This document shows, piece after piece, positions 14,913-21,779 of a stretch of 40,008 nucleotides of DNA. Position 1 is the first letter of the stretch; every line of letters starts with the position of its first letter. A model generated the notes under the pieces. The model saw only the letters and a program-made list of their open reading frames with translations, did not search any database and was not told the origin of the DNA. Location: contig NZ_FTNI01000049.1 of assembly GCF_900156315.1 (NCBI RefSeq), positions 1-40,008 on the forward strand, given 5' to 3'. The translations under genes and the position numbers were made by a program. This stretch comes from Microbispora rosea. GTDB lineage: Bacteria; Actinomycetota; Actinomycetes; Streptosporangiales; Streptosporangiaceae.

Positions 14913-16646
14913 TCAGCCGACCAGCGTCATTCGAGCGGAAACGCCCTCGCCGGCCTGCTTCGCCGTGCCTTCCGCGTCCGTTTCGCCCGCACGGGCCAGC
15001 GCCGAGCGGACGGCGGCGAAGGACGCGGCGACCACGTCGCGGTCGAGGCCCACCCCCCAGACCTGCCGCCCGTCGATCACGCACTCGGCGTAGACCGCGA
15101 CCTCCTGGTCCTCCGGGCTCCCGGCCGCGGCCTCCACGCCGGTGCGGTGGACCATCTGCACGTCCACGTTCCAGACCGCCAGCCGGGCGCCCAGGGTGCG
15201 GATGGCGTCGGCCCGCGGCCCGGTGACGTCGAAGCGCGCGCCGTCGACGTACAGCGTGGTCTGCAGCGGCCGGCCGCCGAGCCCGAGCGGGACGGTGATC
15301 TCGGTCCGCGACAGGTACTCCTCGTCGAACAGGTCGCGGACGACGGCCGGGGTGATCTCCCCGCCCGAGCCGTCCGCGTGCGCCTGCACGACGCGGGCGA
15401 ACTCCGCCTGCAGGCTCTTGGGCAGGTTCAGCCCGTGCCAGGCGCTCAGGATGTAGGCCACGCCGCCCTTGCCCGACTGGCTGTTGATCCGCACGACCGC
15501 CTCGTACGTGCGGCCGACGTCCTTCGGGTCGATCGGCAGGTACGGCATGCGCCACGGCAGGTCGTCCACGCTGACGCCGGCCTCGCCGGCCTCCGCGGCC
15601 AGCGCGTCGAAGCCCTTCTTGATGGCGTCCTGGTGGGAGCCGGAGAAGGCCGTGTAGACGAGGTCGCCGCCGTACGGGTGGCGGGGGCTGACCTGCATCT
15701 CGTTGCAGTACTCGACGGTGCGCCGGATCTCGGTGATGTCGGAGAAGTCGATGCCGGGGTCGACCCCGTGGGTGTACATGTTCAGGCCGAGCGTGACCAG
15801 GCAGACGTTGCCGGCCCGCTCGCCGTTGCCGAACAGGCAGCCCTCGATCCGCTGGGCGCCGGCCAGGAGCGCCAGCTCGGAGGCGGCCACGCCGGTGCCC
15901 CGGTCGTTGTGCGGGTGGATCGACAGGCAGACGTGCTCGCGGCGCGACAGGTTGCGGTCGAGCCACTCGATCTGGTCGGCGAAGACGTGCGGGAGCGACC
16001 GCTCGACGGTGGTCGGGAAGTTGAGGATGATCTCCCGGCCCTCCTCCGGCTGCCACACGTCCATGACCGCCTCGCAGACCTCCAGCGCGAACTCCGGCTC
16101 GGTCTCGTTGAACAGTTCGGGCGAGTACTGGAACCCGAGGTCGCAGTCGCCCAGGGTGGCCTCGGCGTACTTCATCATCAGGCGGGTTCCCTCGACGGCG
16201 AGGTCCCTGCACTCGTCGCGGGTCATGCCGAAGACCACCCGGCGGAAGAGCGGGGCGGTCGCGTTGTAGAGGTGGATGTTGGCCCGGGGCGCGCCGGCCA
16301 GGCTCTCCACGGTCCGCCGGATCAGCTCGTCCCGCGCCTGCACCAGAACCGAGATCCGCACGTCGTCGGGGATTCGGTCCTGCTCGATGAGCATGCGCAC
16401 GAAGTCGTGGTCGTCCTGGCTCGCCACCGGGAACCCGACCTCGATCTCCTTGTAGCCCATCCGTACGAGCAGGTCGAACATCGCGAGCTTGCGCTCCGGG
16501 CTCATCGGGTTGACCAGCGACTGGTTGCCGTCGCGCAGGTCGGTGGACAGCCATCGCGGTGCGGCCTCGATCGTCCGGTCCGGCCAGCGCCGGTCCGCCA
16601 GGCGGACGGGGGTGAAGGCCGAGTAACGGGAAGGAGAGCTGCTCAT
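14913..16646 (-). CDS. leuA: Alpha-isopropylmalate synthase (LeuA, actinobacterial long form)
   Basis: A 577-residue enzyme that condenses acetyl-CoA with an alpha-keto acid, normally 2-ketoisovalerate, in leucine synthesis. The TIM-barrel part shows LRDGNQSLVNPMSPERK at the catalytic Arg-Asp, GYKEIEVGFPVASQ, the metal ligands in SIHPHNDRGTG, and LFGNGERAGN. The linker region has HPYGGDLVYTAFSGSHQDAI and NSQSGKGGVAY. The C-terminal domain (about 440-570) is the LeuA regulatory dimer domain, so feedback control is probably retained. All this matches the mycobacterial/streptomycete housekeeping type. AAGGA precedes the ATG at 16646. No leuB or leuCD is nearby. Its position between a LAL regulator and a UbiA gene suggests precursor supply, or keto-acid homologation, for the locus; a plain housekeeping role is equally compatible with the sequence. 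Confidence 0.92.
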   Translation of the reverse strand: MSSSPSRYSAFTPVRLADRRWPDRTIEAAPRWLSTDLRDGNQSLVNPMSPERKLAMFDLLVRMGYKEIEVGFPVASQDDHDFVRMLIEQDRIPDDVRISVLVQARDELIRRTVESLAGAPRANIHLYNATAPLFRRVVFGMTRDECRDLAVEGTRLMMKYAEATLGDCDLGFQYSPELFNETEPEFALEVCEAVMDVWQPEEGREIILNFPTTVERSLPHVFADQIEWLDRNLSRREHVCLSIHPHNDRGTGVAASELALLAGAQRIEGCLFGNGERAGNVCLVTLGLNMYTHGVDPGIDFSDITEIRRTVEYCNEMQVSPRHPYGGDLVYTAFSGSHQDAIKKGFDALAAEAGEAGVSVDDLPWRMPYLPIDPKDVGRTYEAVVRINSQSGKGGVAYILSAWHGLNLPKSLQAEFARVVQAHADGSGGEITPAVVRDLFDEEYLSRTEITVPLGLGGRPLQTTLYVDGARFDVTGPRADAIRTLGARLAVWNVDVQMVHRTGVEAAAGSPEDQEVAVYAECVIDGRQVWGVGLDRDVVAASFAAVRSALARAGETDAEGTAKQAGEGVSARMTLVG

Positions 16647-16801
16647 GAGGAATTCCTTTCTCATCGGCGACCTTGCCACCGAATTCGCGACCGACCGTTT
16701 CTCCGAAAGCTGTCCGCGAATCGCGCCTACTTCCTTCCGGAAGGCCGTCCAAATTGCTGGTGATTCGCTGACCGGTACGTTGCCGAAGCTACAAGCGCCC
16801 T

Positions 16802-16807
16802 GGTCAA
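16802..16807 (-). promoter_or_regulatory. Possible -35 element for leuA
   Basis: On the minus strand TTGACC is found 48 bases after the ACCCCTACCG motif and in the same orientation, as it is upstream of the second ATP-grasp gene. A -10 match is weak (CAACGT at 16777-16782, 19-base spacer), so only the -35 is proposed. Confidence 0.3.
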
Positions 16808-16855
16808 GGGGCAAGGGAGAAGCAACTAGAGTGCGCCCCGTCTCACCCGTACGAT

Positions 16856-16865
16856 CGGTAGGGGT
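16856..16865 (-). promoter_or_regulatory. Motif A site 1 (ACCCCTACCG) in the leuA/UbiA divergent region
   Basis: On the minus strand this reads ACCCCTACCG. The same ten-base pattern, ACCCCTANCG, occurs twice more in the divergent region between papB and the second ATP-grasp gene (36604-36613 and 36707-36716). Its orientation here matches leuA transcription. It is probably a binding site for a cluster regulator, most simply the LAL protein. Confidence 0.55.
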
Positions 16866-16891
16866 ATCGAAAGTTGTAGTCCCGGTACAAC
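16865..16891 (+). promoter_or_regulatory. Motif B site 1 with GTTGTA-N7-TACAAC inverted repeat
   Basis: TATCGAAAGTTGTAGTCC (16865-16882) matches TAACCAAAGTTGTAGGCC upstream of the 31-residue peptide gene (minus strand, 24597-24580) at 15 of 18 positions, including ten consecutive bases. Here it also forms a six-base inverted repeat, GTTGTA (16873-16878) and TACAAC (16886-16891), with a seven-base centre. That is the shape expected for a dimeric NarL/LuxR-type regulator. It sits 16 bases before the proposed -35 of the UbiA promoter. Confidence 0.5.
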
Positions 16892-16907
16892 CTCCCGGGC
16901 GGCCCTC

Positions 16908-16936
16908 TTAACGCCCCCCTGAATCGGACACATACT
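16908..16936 (+). promoter_or_regulatory. Probable promoter of the UbiA-kinase-regulator operon, leaderless
   Basis: TTAACG (16908-16913), a 17-base spacer, then CATACT (16931-16936). The UbiA ATG at 16944 begins seven bases after the -10 element and has no ribosome binding site, so transcription would start at or next to the A of the ATG. Leaderless mRNAs are common in actinobacteria. Confidence 0.5.
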
Positions 16937-16943
16937 CCGAATC

Positions 16944-17891
16944 ATGTCGATCAGCAGAGCAGCGTTCCCGGCCATTTCAATTTCGCCTTTCCGAATCCTC
17001 GGAATGTGCATGACCGAGGCGCGCCCGTCCGTTCTGGCCATCTTCTTCCTGCGGTTCGCCGCCGGCGCGGCCCTGGACGCCGGACTCGCCCCCGCCGACC
17101 CGTTCCGCCTCGTGGCGGGCGCGCTGGTGTGGCAGTGCGCGATCTTCTTCGTCTACCTGTTCAACGGCGTGATGGACGTGCGGGAGGACCGCGTCAACGG
17201 CTCGCACCGGCCGATCGCCCGCGGCGACCTCGACCCCGGCCAGGCGAAGGTCATCGCGTGGGCCGCCGCCGCGGCCGCCCTGCTCGGCGCGCTGCTGCTC
17301 GGCGGCCCGATGATCTGGCTGGTCACGACGGTGCTCGTACTCGGCTACCTCTACTCGGCGCCACCCTTCCAGCTGAAGAAGTGGTCCAGTGCCACCGTGG
17401 TGGTCGGCGGGCTGTCCGGCCTGCTGTCCTACTGCGCGGGCTACACCTCGTGCGGGACCGGCCCCTCCGGGCAGGAGGCGATCGCGCTGCCCGCGTTCGC
17501 CGTCGCGGCCTCGCTGTGGATGGGCCTGGTCGGCACACCGGCCAAGGACCTGCCCGACATCGCGGGCGACCGCTCCGCCGGGCGCGTCTCGTTCGCCGTG
17601 AGCCGGGGAGAATGGCCGGTCAGGCTGCTGCTGTCGGCGGTCGCCGCCTCCGTCGCGCTCGCTTTCAGCGGGGTCGCACTACTATTGCGGGTGCCGCTCG
17701 GCATGGCGCCGGCCGCGATGCTCACCGGCGCCTCGCTGCTCGTCGTGATCACTCTTACTCCGCTTTCCCGGGGGTCCCGGGTGCGCCGCCGCCTGCCCTA
17801 CCGCGCGTTCATGACGACGCAATACGCTGTGCATTTGGCTGTTCTTCTCCCACTGGTGTCACAATTCTTATTGTCTGGACGTGCGGCTTAG
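16944..17891 (+). CDS. UbiA-family membrane prenyltransferase
   Basis: A 315-residue intramembrane prenyltransferase with about eight hydrophobic helices. Both metal-diphosphate motifs are present: N74GVMD78VRED82 (NxxxDxxxD) and D202LPDIAGD209 (DxxDxxxD). Enzymes of this family transfer an isoprenoid from its diphosphate to an aromatic or other acceptor. In this locus the plausible acceptor is a 4-aminophenyl compound made by the pap enzymes, but that is inference. The ATG at 16944 has no ribosome site; the proposed promoter makes it leaderless, and ATGs at 17004 or 17010 are alternatives. A TTA leucine codon lies at 17868-17870, near the 3' end, in an otherwise G/C-ending gene, which suggests dependence on the bldA-type tRNA. 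The kinase gene follows six bases after the stop. Confidence 0.88.
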   Translation: MSISRAAFPAISISPFRILGMCMTEARPSVLAIFFLRFAAGAALDAGLAPADPFRLVAGALVWQCAIFFVYLFNGVMDVREDRVNGSHRPIARGDLDPGQAKVIAWAAAAAALLGALLLGGPMIWLVTTVLVLGYLYSAPPFQLKKWSSATVVVGGLSGLLSYCAGYTSCGTGPSGQEAIALPAFAVAASLWMGLVGTPAKDLPDIAGDRSAGRVSFAVSRGEWPVRLLLSAVAASVALAFSGVALLLRVPLGMAPAAMLTGASLLVVITLTPLSRGSRVRRRLPYRAFMTTQYAVHLAVLLPLVSQFLLSGRAA

Positions 17892-17897
17892 TCCAGG

Positions 17898-19022
17898 ATG
17901 GAGGCACTCGTCCGCTTCCTCTCGGAGGGTCCATTGGCGGGAGACGGAGAACTCGGACCGGCGGTCCCGGACTTCGAGGCATTCCTTGAAGAGCATCGCT
18001 CCGAGATTCTGGAAGCGTACGCACGGAACCTGGCGGCTCTGGACAGCCCGATCAGCCGCGACCCGATCGCCCTGCGACAGGCGATGGCGAACGCGGAACA
18101 GATCCTCGACGACGTCGCGGAGACTCTGCGAGCCGGCACCATCAAGGTGGGCGACTCCCACAAGATGATCGCGTGGGAAGTGGGGGTGACCAGGGCGGCG
18201 AGCGGGGTCCACCCGGACGAATCGCTCCGCGCGGCGTCGGTGTGGTTCCAGGCGGTCGTGACCTGCCTGCTGGAGCGCATGCCCGGCGACGCCGAGTCGA
18301 TGCGGCTGCTCACACTGGTCGTCCTCGGGCTGGAGCGCAGCATCACGACACGGATCAGGGAGGCCTCGGCCAGCTACTCCAGCTTCCTGCTCGACAAGGT
18401 CCACGAGGCCCAGGTCGAGGAGCGCCGCAGGATCGCCAGGGAACTGCACGACCGGCTCGGGCACGGCCTCAGCGTCGCCCACCGGCAACTGGAGTTGTAC
18501 GATCTTCATCGGGCGAGCAAGCCCGCGACGGCGACCGCCAAAGTGGAGACCGCCCAGCAGGCCATCCTGGAGACCATGCAGAACCTGCGCGCGGTCACCA
18601 GCGACCTGCACCCGCAGGAGCCGCTCAACAGCCTGGAGAAGGCCCTGCTCTACTACCTCGAAACCGTGGACATGGACGAGGTGGACATCCGGCTGCGGGT
18701 CAGCGGGGACGAGACGTGGGCCTCCCCCGCGGTGCGTGACGAGTCCTTCCTCATCCTGCGTGAGGCGACCAGGAACGCGCTCAAGCACGGCGACCCCGCC
18801 AAGGTGCTGATCCGGGTCGCCTTCGCCCCCCACGAACTGCGGGCGTCGGTGGAGGACGACGGCCTGGGCTTCGCCGAAGGAGGCCGCCGGTCGGACGGAG
18901 TGGGCCTGCTGTCGATGCAGGAACGGGCCGCGATCATCGGAGGGACGACCACCATCACCAGCAGGCCGGGCCACGGCACGCACGTCGAACTGTACGTGCC
19001 CTTCTCAGGGCTCCCGGCATGA
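17898..19022 (+). CDS. Soluble histidine kinase of the NarL-system type
   Basis: A 374-residue kinase without membrane segments or signal peptide. The first about 170 residues are helical and match no named sensor domain that I recognise. The HisKA_3 box is EERRRIARELHDRLGHGLS with His184. The HATPase follows (N box LREATRNALKHG, G1 box VEDDGLGF, G2 box SDGVGLLSMQERAAIIGG). It begins six bases after the UbiA stop, so it is co-transcribed and probably translationally coupled with the prenyltransferase. A cytosolic sensor inside a biosynthetic operon suggests that it detects an intracellular precursor or product. The ATG at 17898 gives a full-length protein; no strong ribosome site precedes it. 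Confidence 0.9.
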   Translation: MEALVRFLSEGPLAGDGELGPAVPDFEAFLEEHRSEILEAYARNLAALDSPISRDPIALRQAMANAEQILDDVAETLRAGTIKVGDSHKMIAWEVGVTRAASGVHPDESLRAASVWFQAVVTCLLERMPGDAESMRLLTLVVLGLERSITTRIREASASYSSFLLDKVHEAQVEERRRIARELHDRLGHGLSVAHRQLELYDLHRASKPATATAKVETAQQAILETMQNLRAVTSDLHPQEPLNSLEKALLYYLETVDMDEVDIRLRVSGDETWASPAVRDESFLILREATRNALKHGDPAKVLIRVAFAPHELRASVEDDGLGFAEGGRRSDGVGLLSMQERAAIIGGTTTITSRPGHGTHVELYVPFSGLPA

Positions 19023-19099
19023 GCGAGCGCAGCGAGCGAATCAGACAACCATGAGCGAGCGCAGCGAGCGAATCAGTCCACACAGTGCGATTCGCTCAT
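19019..19099. repeat. Duplicated 26-bp GAGCGAGCGCAGCGAGCG repeat with inverted remnant
   Basis: Two identical 26-base copies (19019-19044 and 19051-19076) begin ATGAGCGAGCGCAGCGAGCG and end AATCAG. A shorter inverted piece, GATTCGCTCAT, follows at 19089-19099. The first copy overlaps the kinase stop codon. This resembles a dispersed actinobacterial intergenic repeat. It pushes the regulator start 108 bases away from the kinase stop, and the inverted piece could form a hairpin that lowers regulator expression. Confidence 0.75.
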
Positions 19100-19130
19100 G
19101 CGACCCCGAGCCGCCAGGCGAGGGGGCAGA

Positions 19131-19835
19131 ATGAGCGGATCGGACAAAATGATCAGAATCGCCGTCATCGACGACCACGCGCTGTTCCGCGAGGGCCTCC
19201 GCGAGATCCTCGAGACCCAGGAGGACTTCGAGGTCGTCGGCGAGGCGGGCGACTCCGAGGGGGCGGTGGCCCTGGTCGAGCGTGAGCGGCCCGAAGTGGT
19301 CCTCCTCGACGTCGAGATCCCCGGCGACGACGCCACGCAGACCGTGACCCGCATGCGCGCGATCTCGCCCGAGTCGCAGATCATCATCCTCAGCATGTAC
19401 GACGGCCCGCAGCTGCTGAGCCGCCTGCTGGCGGCGGGCATCCGCGGCTACCTGCTCAAGAGCGTGCACCGCCAGGAGCTGATCTCGGCCGTCAGGAGCG
19501 TCAGGAACGAGCCCGACCGGCTCGTGCTCGCCGTTTCGCGCGACTCCTTCGCCCAGGTGCAGGGGGGCGGGTCGAAGGTGGTGCTGACCGACAGGGAGCG
19601 GGAGATCCTCGAACTCGCCGCCCAGGCGCTGAGCAACTACCAGATCGCCACCCGGCTCACGCTCACCGAGGCGACGATCAAGCGGCACCTGCACAACATC
19701 TTCACCAAGCTCGGCGCGGTCTCCCGGATCGACGCGGTCAACAAGGCGCTGGCCGCCTCGCTCATCTCGCCGCGCCGCGACCAGCCGGCGCCCCGCCCTC
19801 GCCCGAACACCCCGGGCCTGCGGGGACAGCGCTAG
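19131..19835 (+). CDS. NarL/FixJ-family response regulator, partner of the soluble kinase
   Basis: A 234-residue regulator. The receiver domain (about 8-125) has the acidic pair in VIDDHALFREG, phospho-acceptor Asp60 in VVLLDVEIPG and the conserved Lys in GYLLKSVHR. The helix-turn-helix is at about 150-210 (LTDREREILELAAQALSNYQ, then EATIKRHLHNIFTKLGAV). The last 20 residues are a Pro/Arg-rich tail. AGGGGGCAG precedes the ATG at 19131, which is preferred over an upstream in-frame start at 19098 lying at the edge of the repeat. It is the likely reader of the kinase signal and a candidate for the dyad-containing motif B. Confidence 0.92.
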   Translation: MSGSDKMIRIAVIDDHALFREGLREILETQEDFEVVGEAGDSEGAVALVERERPEVVLLDVEIPGDDATQTVTRMRAISPESQIIILSMYDGPQLLSRLLAAGIRGYLLKSVHRQELISAVRSVRNEPDRLVLAVSRDSFAQVQGGGSKVVLTDREREILELAAQALSNYQIATRLTLTEATIKRHLHNIFTKLGAVSRIDAVNKALAASLISPRRDQPAPRPRPNTPGLRGQR

Positions 19836-19869
19836 ATTCCCCGAGCCGCGGCGCCCGTCCGCGGAGAAC

Positions 19870-20796
19870 TCACTCCTCCCGCAGCGGATACGTCCCGGCG
19901 AGGCGGGCCTTCACCGGCTCGGGCAGCAGGATGCCGGCCGCGGTGAGGTTCATCTCCAGGTGGACCAGGTCGCGGGTGCTCGGCACCGGCACGATGTCGT
20001 CGCCGCGCGTCAGCAGCCAGGCGATGGCCAGCCGCCCGATACCGACGTCCATGTCGGCCGCCACCCCCTGGGCGTCGCGCAGCCGCAGCAGCTCCGCCTC
20101 CAGGCTCTCCGGCGAGAAACGCGGGTCCGTGCGGCGCACGTCCCCCGGGCCGAGCTGGACCGGCGAGGTGATCCTGCCGGTCAGGAAGCCCCGGCCGAGC
20201 GGCCTGCCGGCGACGACGCCCATCCCCAGCTCGCGCGCCACCGGCAGCACCTCCCGCTCCGCGCGGCGCTGCCACAGGGAGTACTCCACCGCGACGGCGG
20301 CGACGGGCCGCGCCGCGTGTGCGCGCCGCAACAGGTCGCCGTCCAGCCCGCGGACGCCGATGTGCGCGATCTTCCCGGCGTCCTGGAGCCGGCCGGCCGC
20401 GCCCATCGTCTCCTCGATCGGCGCGACGGTGGCGCCGGGGTCCACCACGAACAGGTCGATGCGCTCCAAGCCCAGGCGGGCCAGGGACGCGTCGCAGGCG
20501 CGGCCGAGGTCCTCGGGGCGGGACACGCAGCCTCGCCCCTCCCATCGGGCCGTGCCAGGTGCGGTCGCGATCAGGGCCTCGTCGGGCCGGTGGGCGACGG
20601 CCTTGCCGACCAGGCGCTCGGCCTCGCCGTCCGCGTCGATCAGGTCGATCAGCGACACGCCGCCGTCGAGCGCGCGCAGGACCACCCGGATCGCCTCATC
20701 GGGGTCGACCGGGCCGTACGCGCCGGTCAGCGCGGTGCACCCGAGCCCGAGGCTCGTGGAGACGAGACCCTGCCCGCCGAGGTTCACGCGCCGCAT
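19870..20796 (-). CDS. Aldo-keto-reductase-like protein lacking the catalytic tetrad
   Basis: A 308-residue AKR-fold protein (AKR11/13-like) starting MRRVNLGGQGL, with SLGLGC, the LARLGLERIDLF strand and the C-terminal NADPH-binding stretch VPVPSTRDLVHLEMNL. In active AKRs the tetrad is Asp-Tyr-Lys-His. Here Asp51 is kept (SLIDLIDADG), but the Tyr position is Asp56, the Lys position is Ala79 (LIATAPG for the usual ATK) and the His position is Asp119 (DLFVVDPG for the usual LHRxD). It therefore cannot reduce carbonyls by the known mechanism and may bind a nucleotide or ligand, act as a structural partner, or catalyse something else. The ATG at 20796 is chosen from the family N-terminus; a GTG at 20820 is possible and neither has a strong ribosome site. 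It follows the cupin gene after 163 bases, on the same strand. Confidence 0.85.
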   Translation of the reverse strand: MRRVNLGGQGLVSTSLGLGCTALTGAYGPVDPDEAIRVVLRALDGGVSLIDLIDADGEAERLVGKAVAHRPDEALIATAPGTARWEGRGCVSRPEDLGRACDASLARLGLERIDLFVVDPGATVAPIEETMGAAGRLQDAGKIAHIGVRGLDGDLLRRAHAARPVAAVAVEYSLWQRRAEREVLPVARELGMGVVAGRPLGRGFLTGRITSPVQLGPGDVRRTDPRFSPESLEAELLRLRDAQGVAADMDVGIGRLAIAWLLTRGDDIVPVPSTRDLVHLEMNLTAAGILLPEPVKARLAGTYPLREE

Positions 20797-20959
20797 GACG
20801 CCGCCCGCGACCCGCTCCACCGTGGCCGTTTGAAGAGTTTCGATATCGCTTCGTCATTCACGTGGACACCGCTGAAAGTAATGGAGGTACAAGAAACGCG
20901 AGGATGCACCTGATACCACTCAGATTGCGCGAGGCGGATTTTTCCGCCCCTATTTTTCC
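20797..20959. promoter_or_regulatory. Gap between cupin and AKR-like genes with a small hairpin
   Basis: This 163-base, relatively A/T-rich stretch contains GGCGGA-TTTT-TCCGCC near 20935-20948, a six-base hairpin, next to CCCCTAT, which partly resembles motif A. It could be an attenuator between the cupin and AKR-like genes or hold the AKR promoter. No convincing small gene is seen. Confidence 0.35.
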
Positions 20960-21766
20960 CTACTGCCACGGCCGTCCGCGCTGCGAATCCGGCAAACCAT
21001 CGGCCGGATATGACAGCGATTCGGCCACGGAGCCGCCGAACACGACGAAGCGGCTGGCGAGGCGACCCGTGTGGGGGTTGCGCGCGCCGTGCCGGACCCC
21101 CGGCGGTGCGAAGACGCCGTCGCCCGGGCCCAGGTCCACCCACCGGTCGTGCAGGAAGAACTGCCCCTCGCCCTCGAAGACGAAGTGCACCGTCTCGCTC
21201 TCCTCACGCCGGCGGACGCCGAGCGTCTCCCCCGGCAGCATGATCCCGCAGCGCAGGCAGAGCCCCGCGTGACCGGCTTCCGGCCGGAACAGGACGTTCG
21301 CGGCGGGCGGGGTCAGCCAGGTCTCGCCGTTCCACAGCGAGCGGAACAGGGCCTGGCCGGCACCGGGCCGGACGGCGGGCGCCGTGCCGCCCTGCGACGG
21401 CACGGCGCTCCAGATGTAGACGGTCATCTCCCTGTCGCCGGCCGACAGGGAGTACGGGCTGCCCATGGGCGAGTAGAGCGCCGAGGCGGCGCGCATCCGG
21501 CTGATCTCGTAGCCGACGGTGCCGACGCCCGCGCCGGCCAGCACGACCGCGACCTGCTCGGCCGCCGCCGCGCCGGGCGGCGACCACTGGCGGCCCGCGG
21601 GGATGCGGACCGCGTCGACGGTGGAGTGCCGCGCGCCGATGTGCGGGCCGGCCACCGGGCTCACCCAGCAGTCGCCGTGCCGCCGATACTCCAGCTCCGC
21701 GCCCCGCAGCACCGCGCCGGTCTCTCGCCTGATCTCTTGCCGGGTGTCCTGCATGGTCAGGTTCAT
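20960..21766 (-). CDS. Bicupin-like protein without the usual metal ligands
   Basis: A 268-residue protein with two cupin-type barrels, at about 50-115 and 175-235. The second is clear: MLPGETLGV, then VHFVFEGEGQFFL, GPGDGVFAPPGVRHGARNP. The standard metal motif G-x5-H-x-H-x3-E should place two His before ESETV, but this protein has Arg-Arg-Arg at 185-187; only the Glu and the distal His (GVRHG) remain. The first barrel also lacks the His pair (PPGAAAAEQV). It may therefore be a metal-free isomerase, a binding protein or a regulator. Bicupins with enzymatic roles are known in bacilysin synthesis (BacB), also with an ATP-grasp ligase, but those keep metal ligands. The ATG at 21766 has GGGAGA upstream and lies 13 bases after the MFS stop, so the two are co-transcribed. 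Confidence 0.82.
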   Translation of the reverse strand: MNLTMQDTRQEIRRETGAVLRGAELEYRRHGDCWVSPVAGPHIGARHSTVDAVRIPAGRQWSPPGAAAAEQVAVVLAGAGVGTVGYEISRMRAASALYSPMGSPYSLSAGDREMTVYIWSAVPSQGGTAPAVRPGAGQALFRSLWNGETWLTPPAANVLFRPEAGHAGLCLRCGIMLPGETLGVRRREESETVHFVFEGEGQFFLHDRWVDLGPGDGVFAPPGVRHGARNPHTGRLASRFVVFGGSVAESLSYPADGLPDSQRGRPWQ

Positions 21767-21779
21767 GGGGTCTCCCTGG

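Noticed and set aside
11791..15093. 1100-codon open frame on the plus strand across the permease, LAL and leuA genes
   Set aside because: Its translation is Arg/Gly/Ala/His-rich without any domain, and it lies opposite genes with clear families; long antisense frames are expected at this G+C content.
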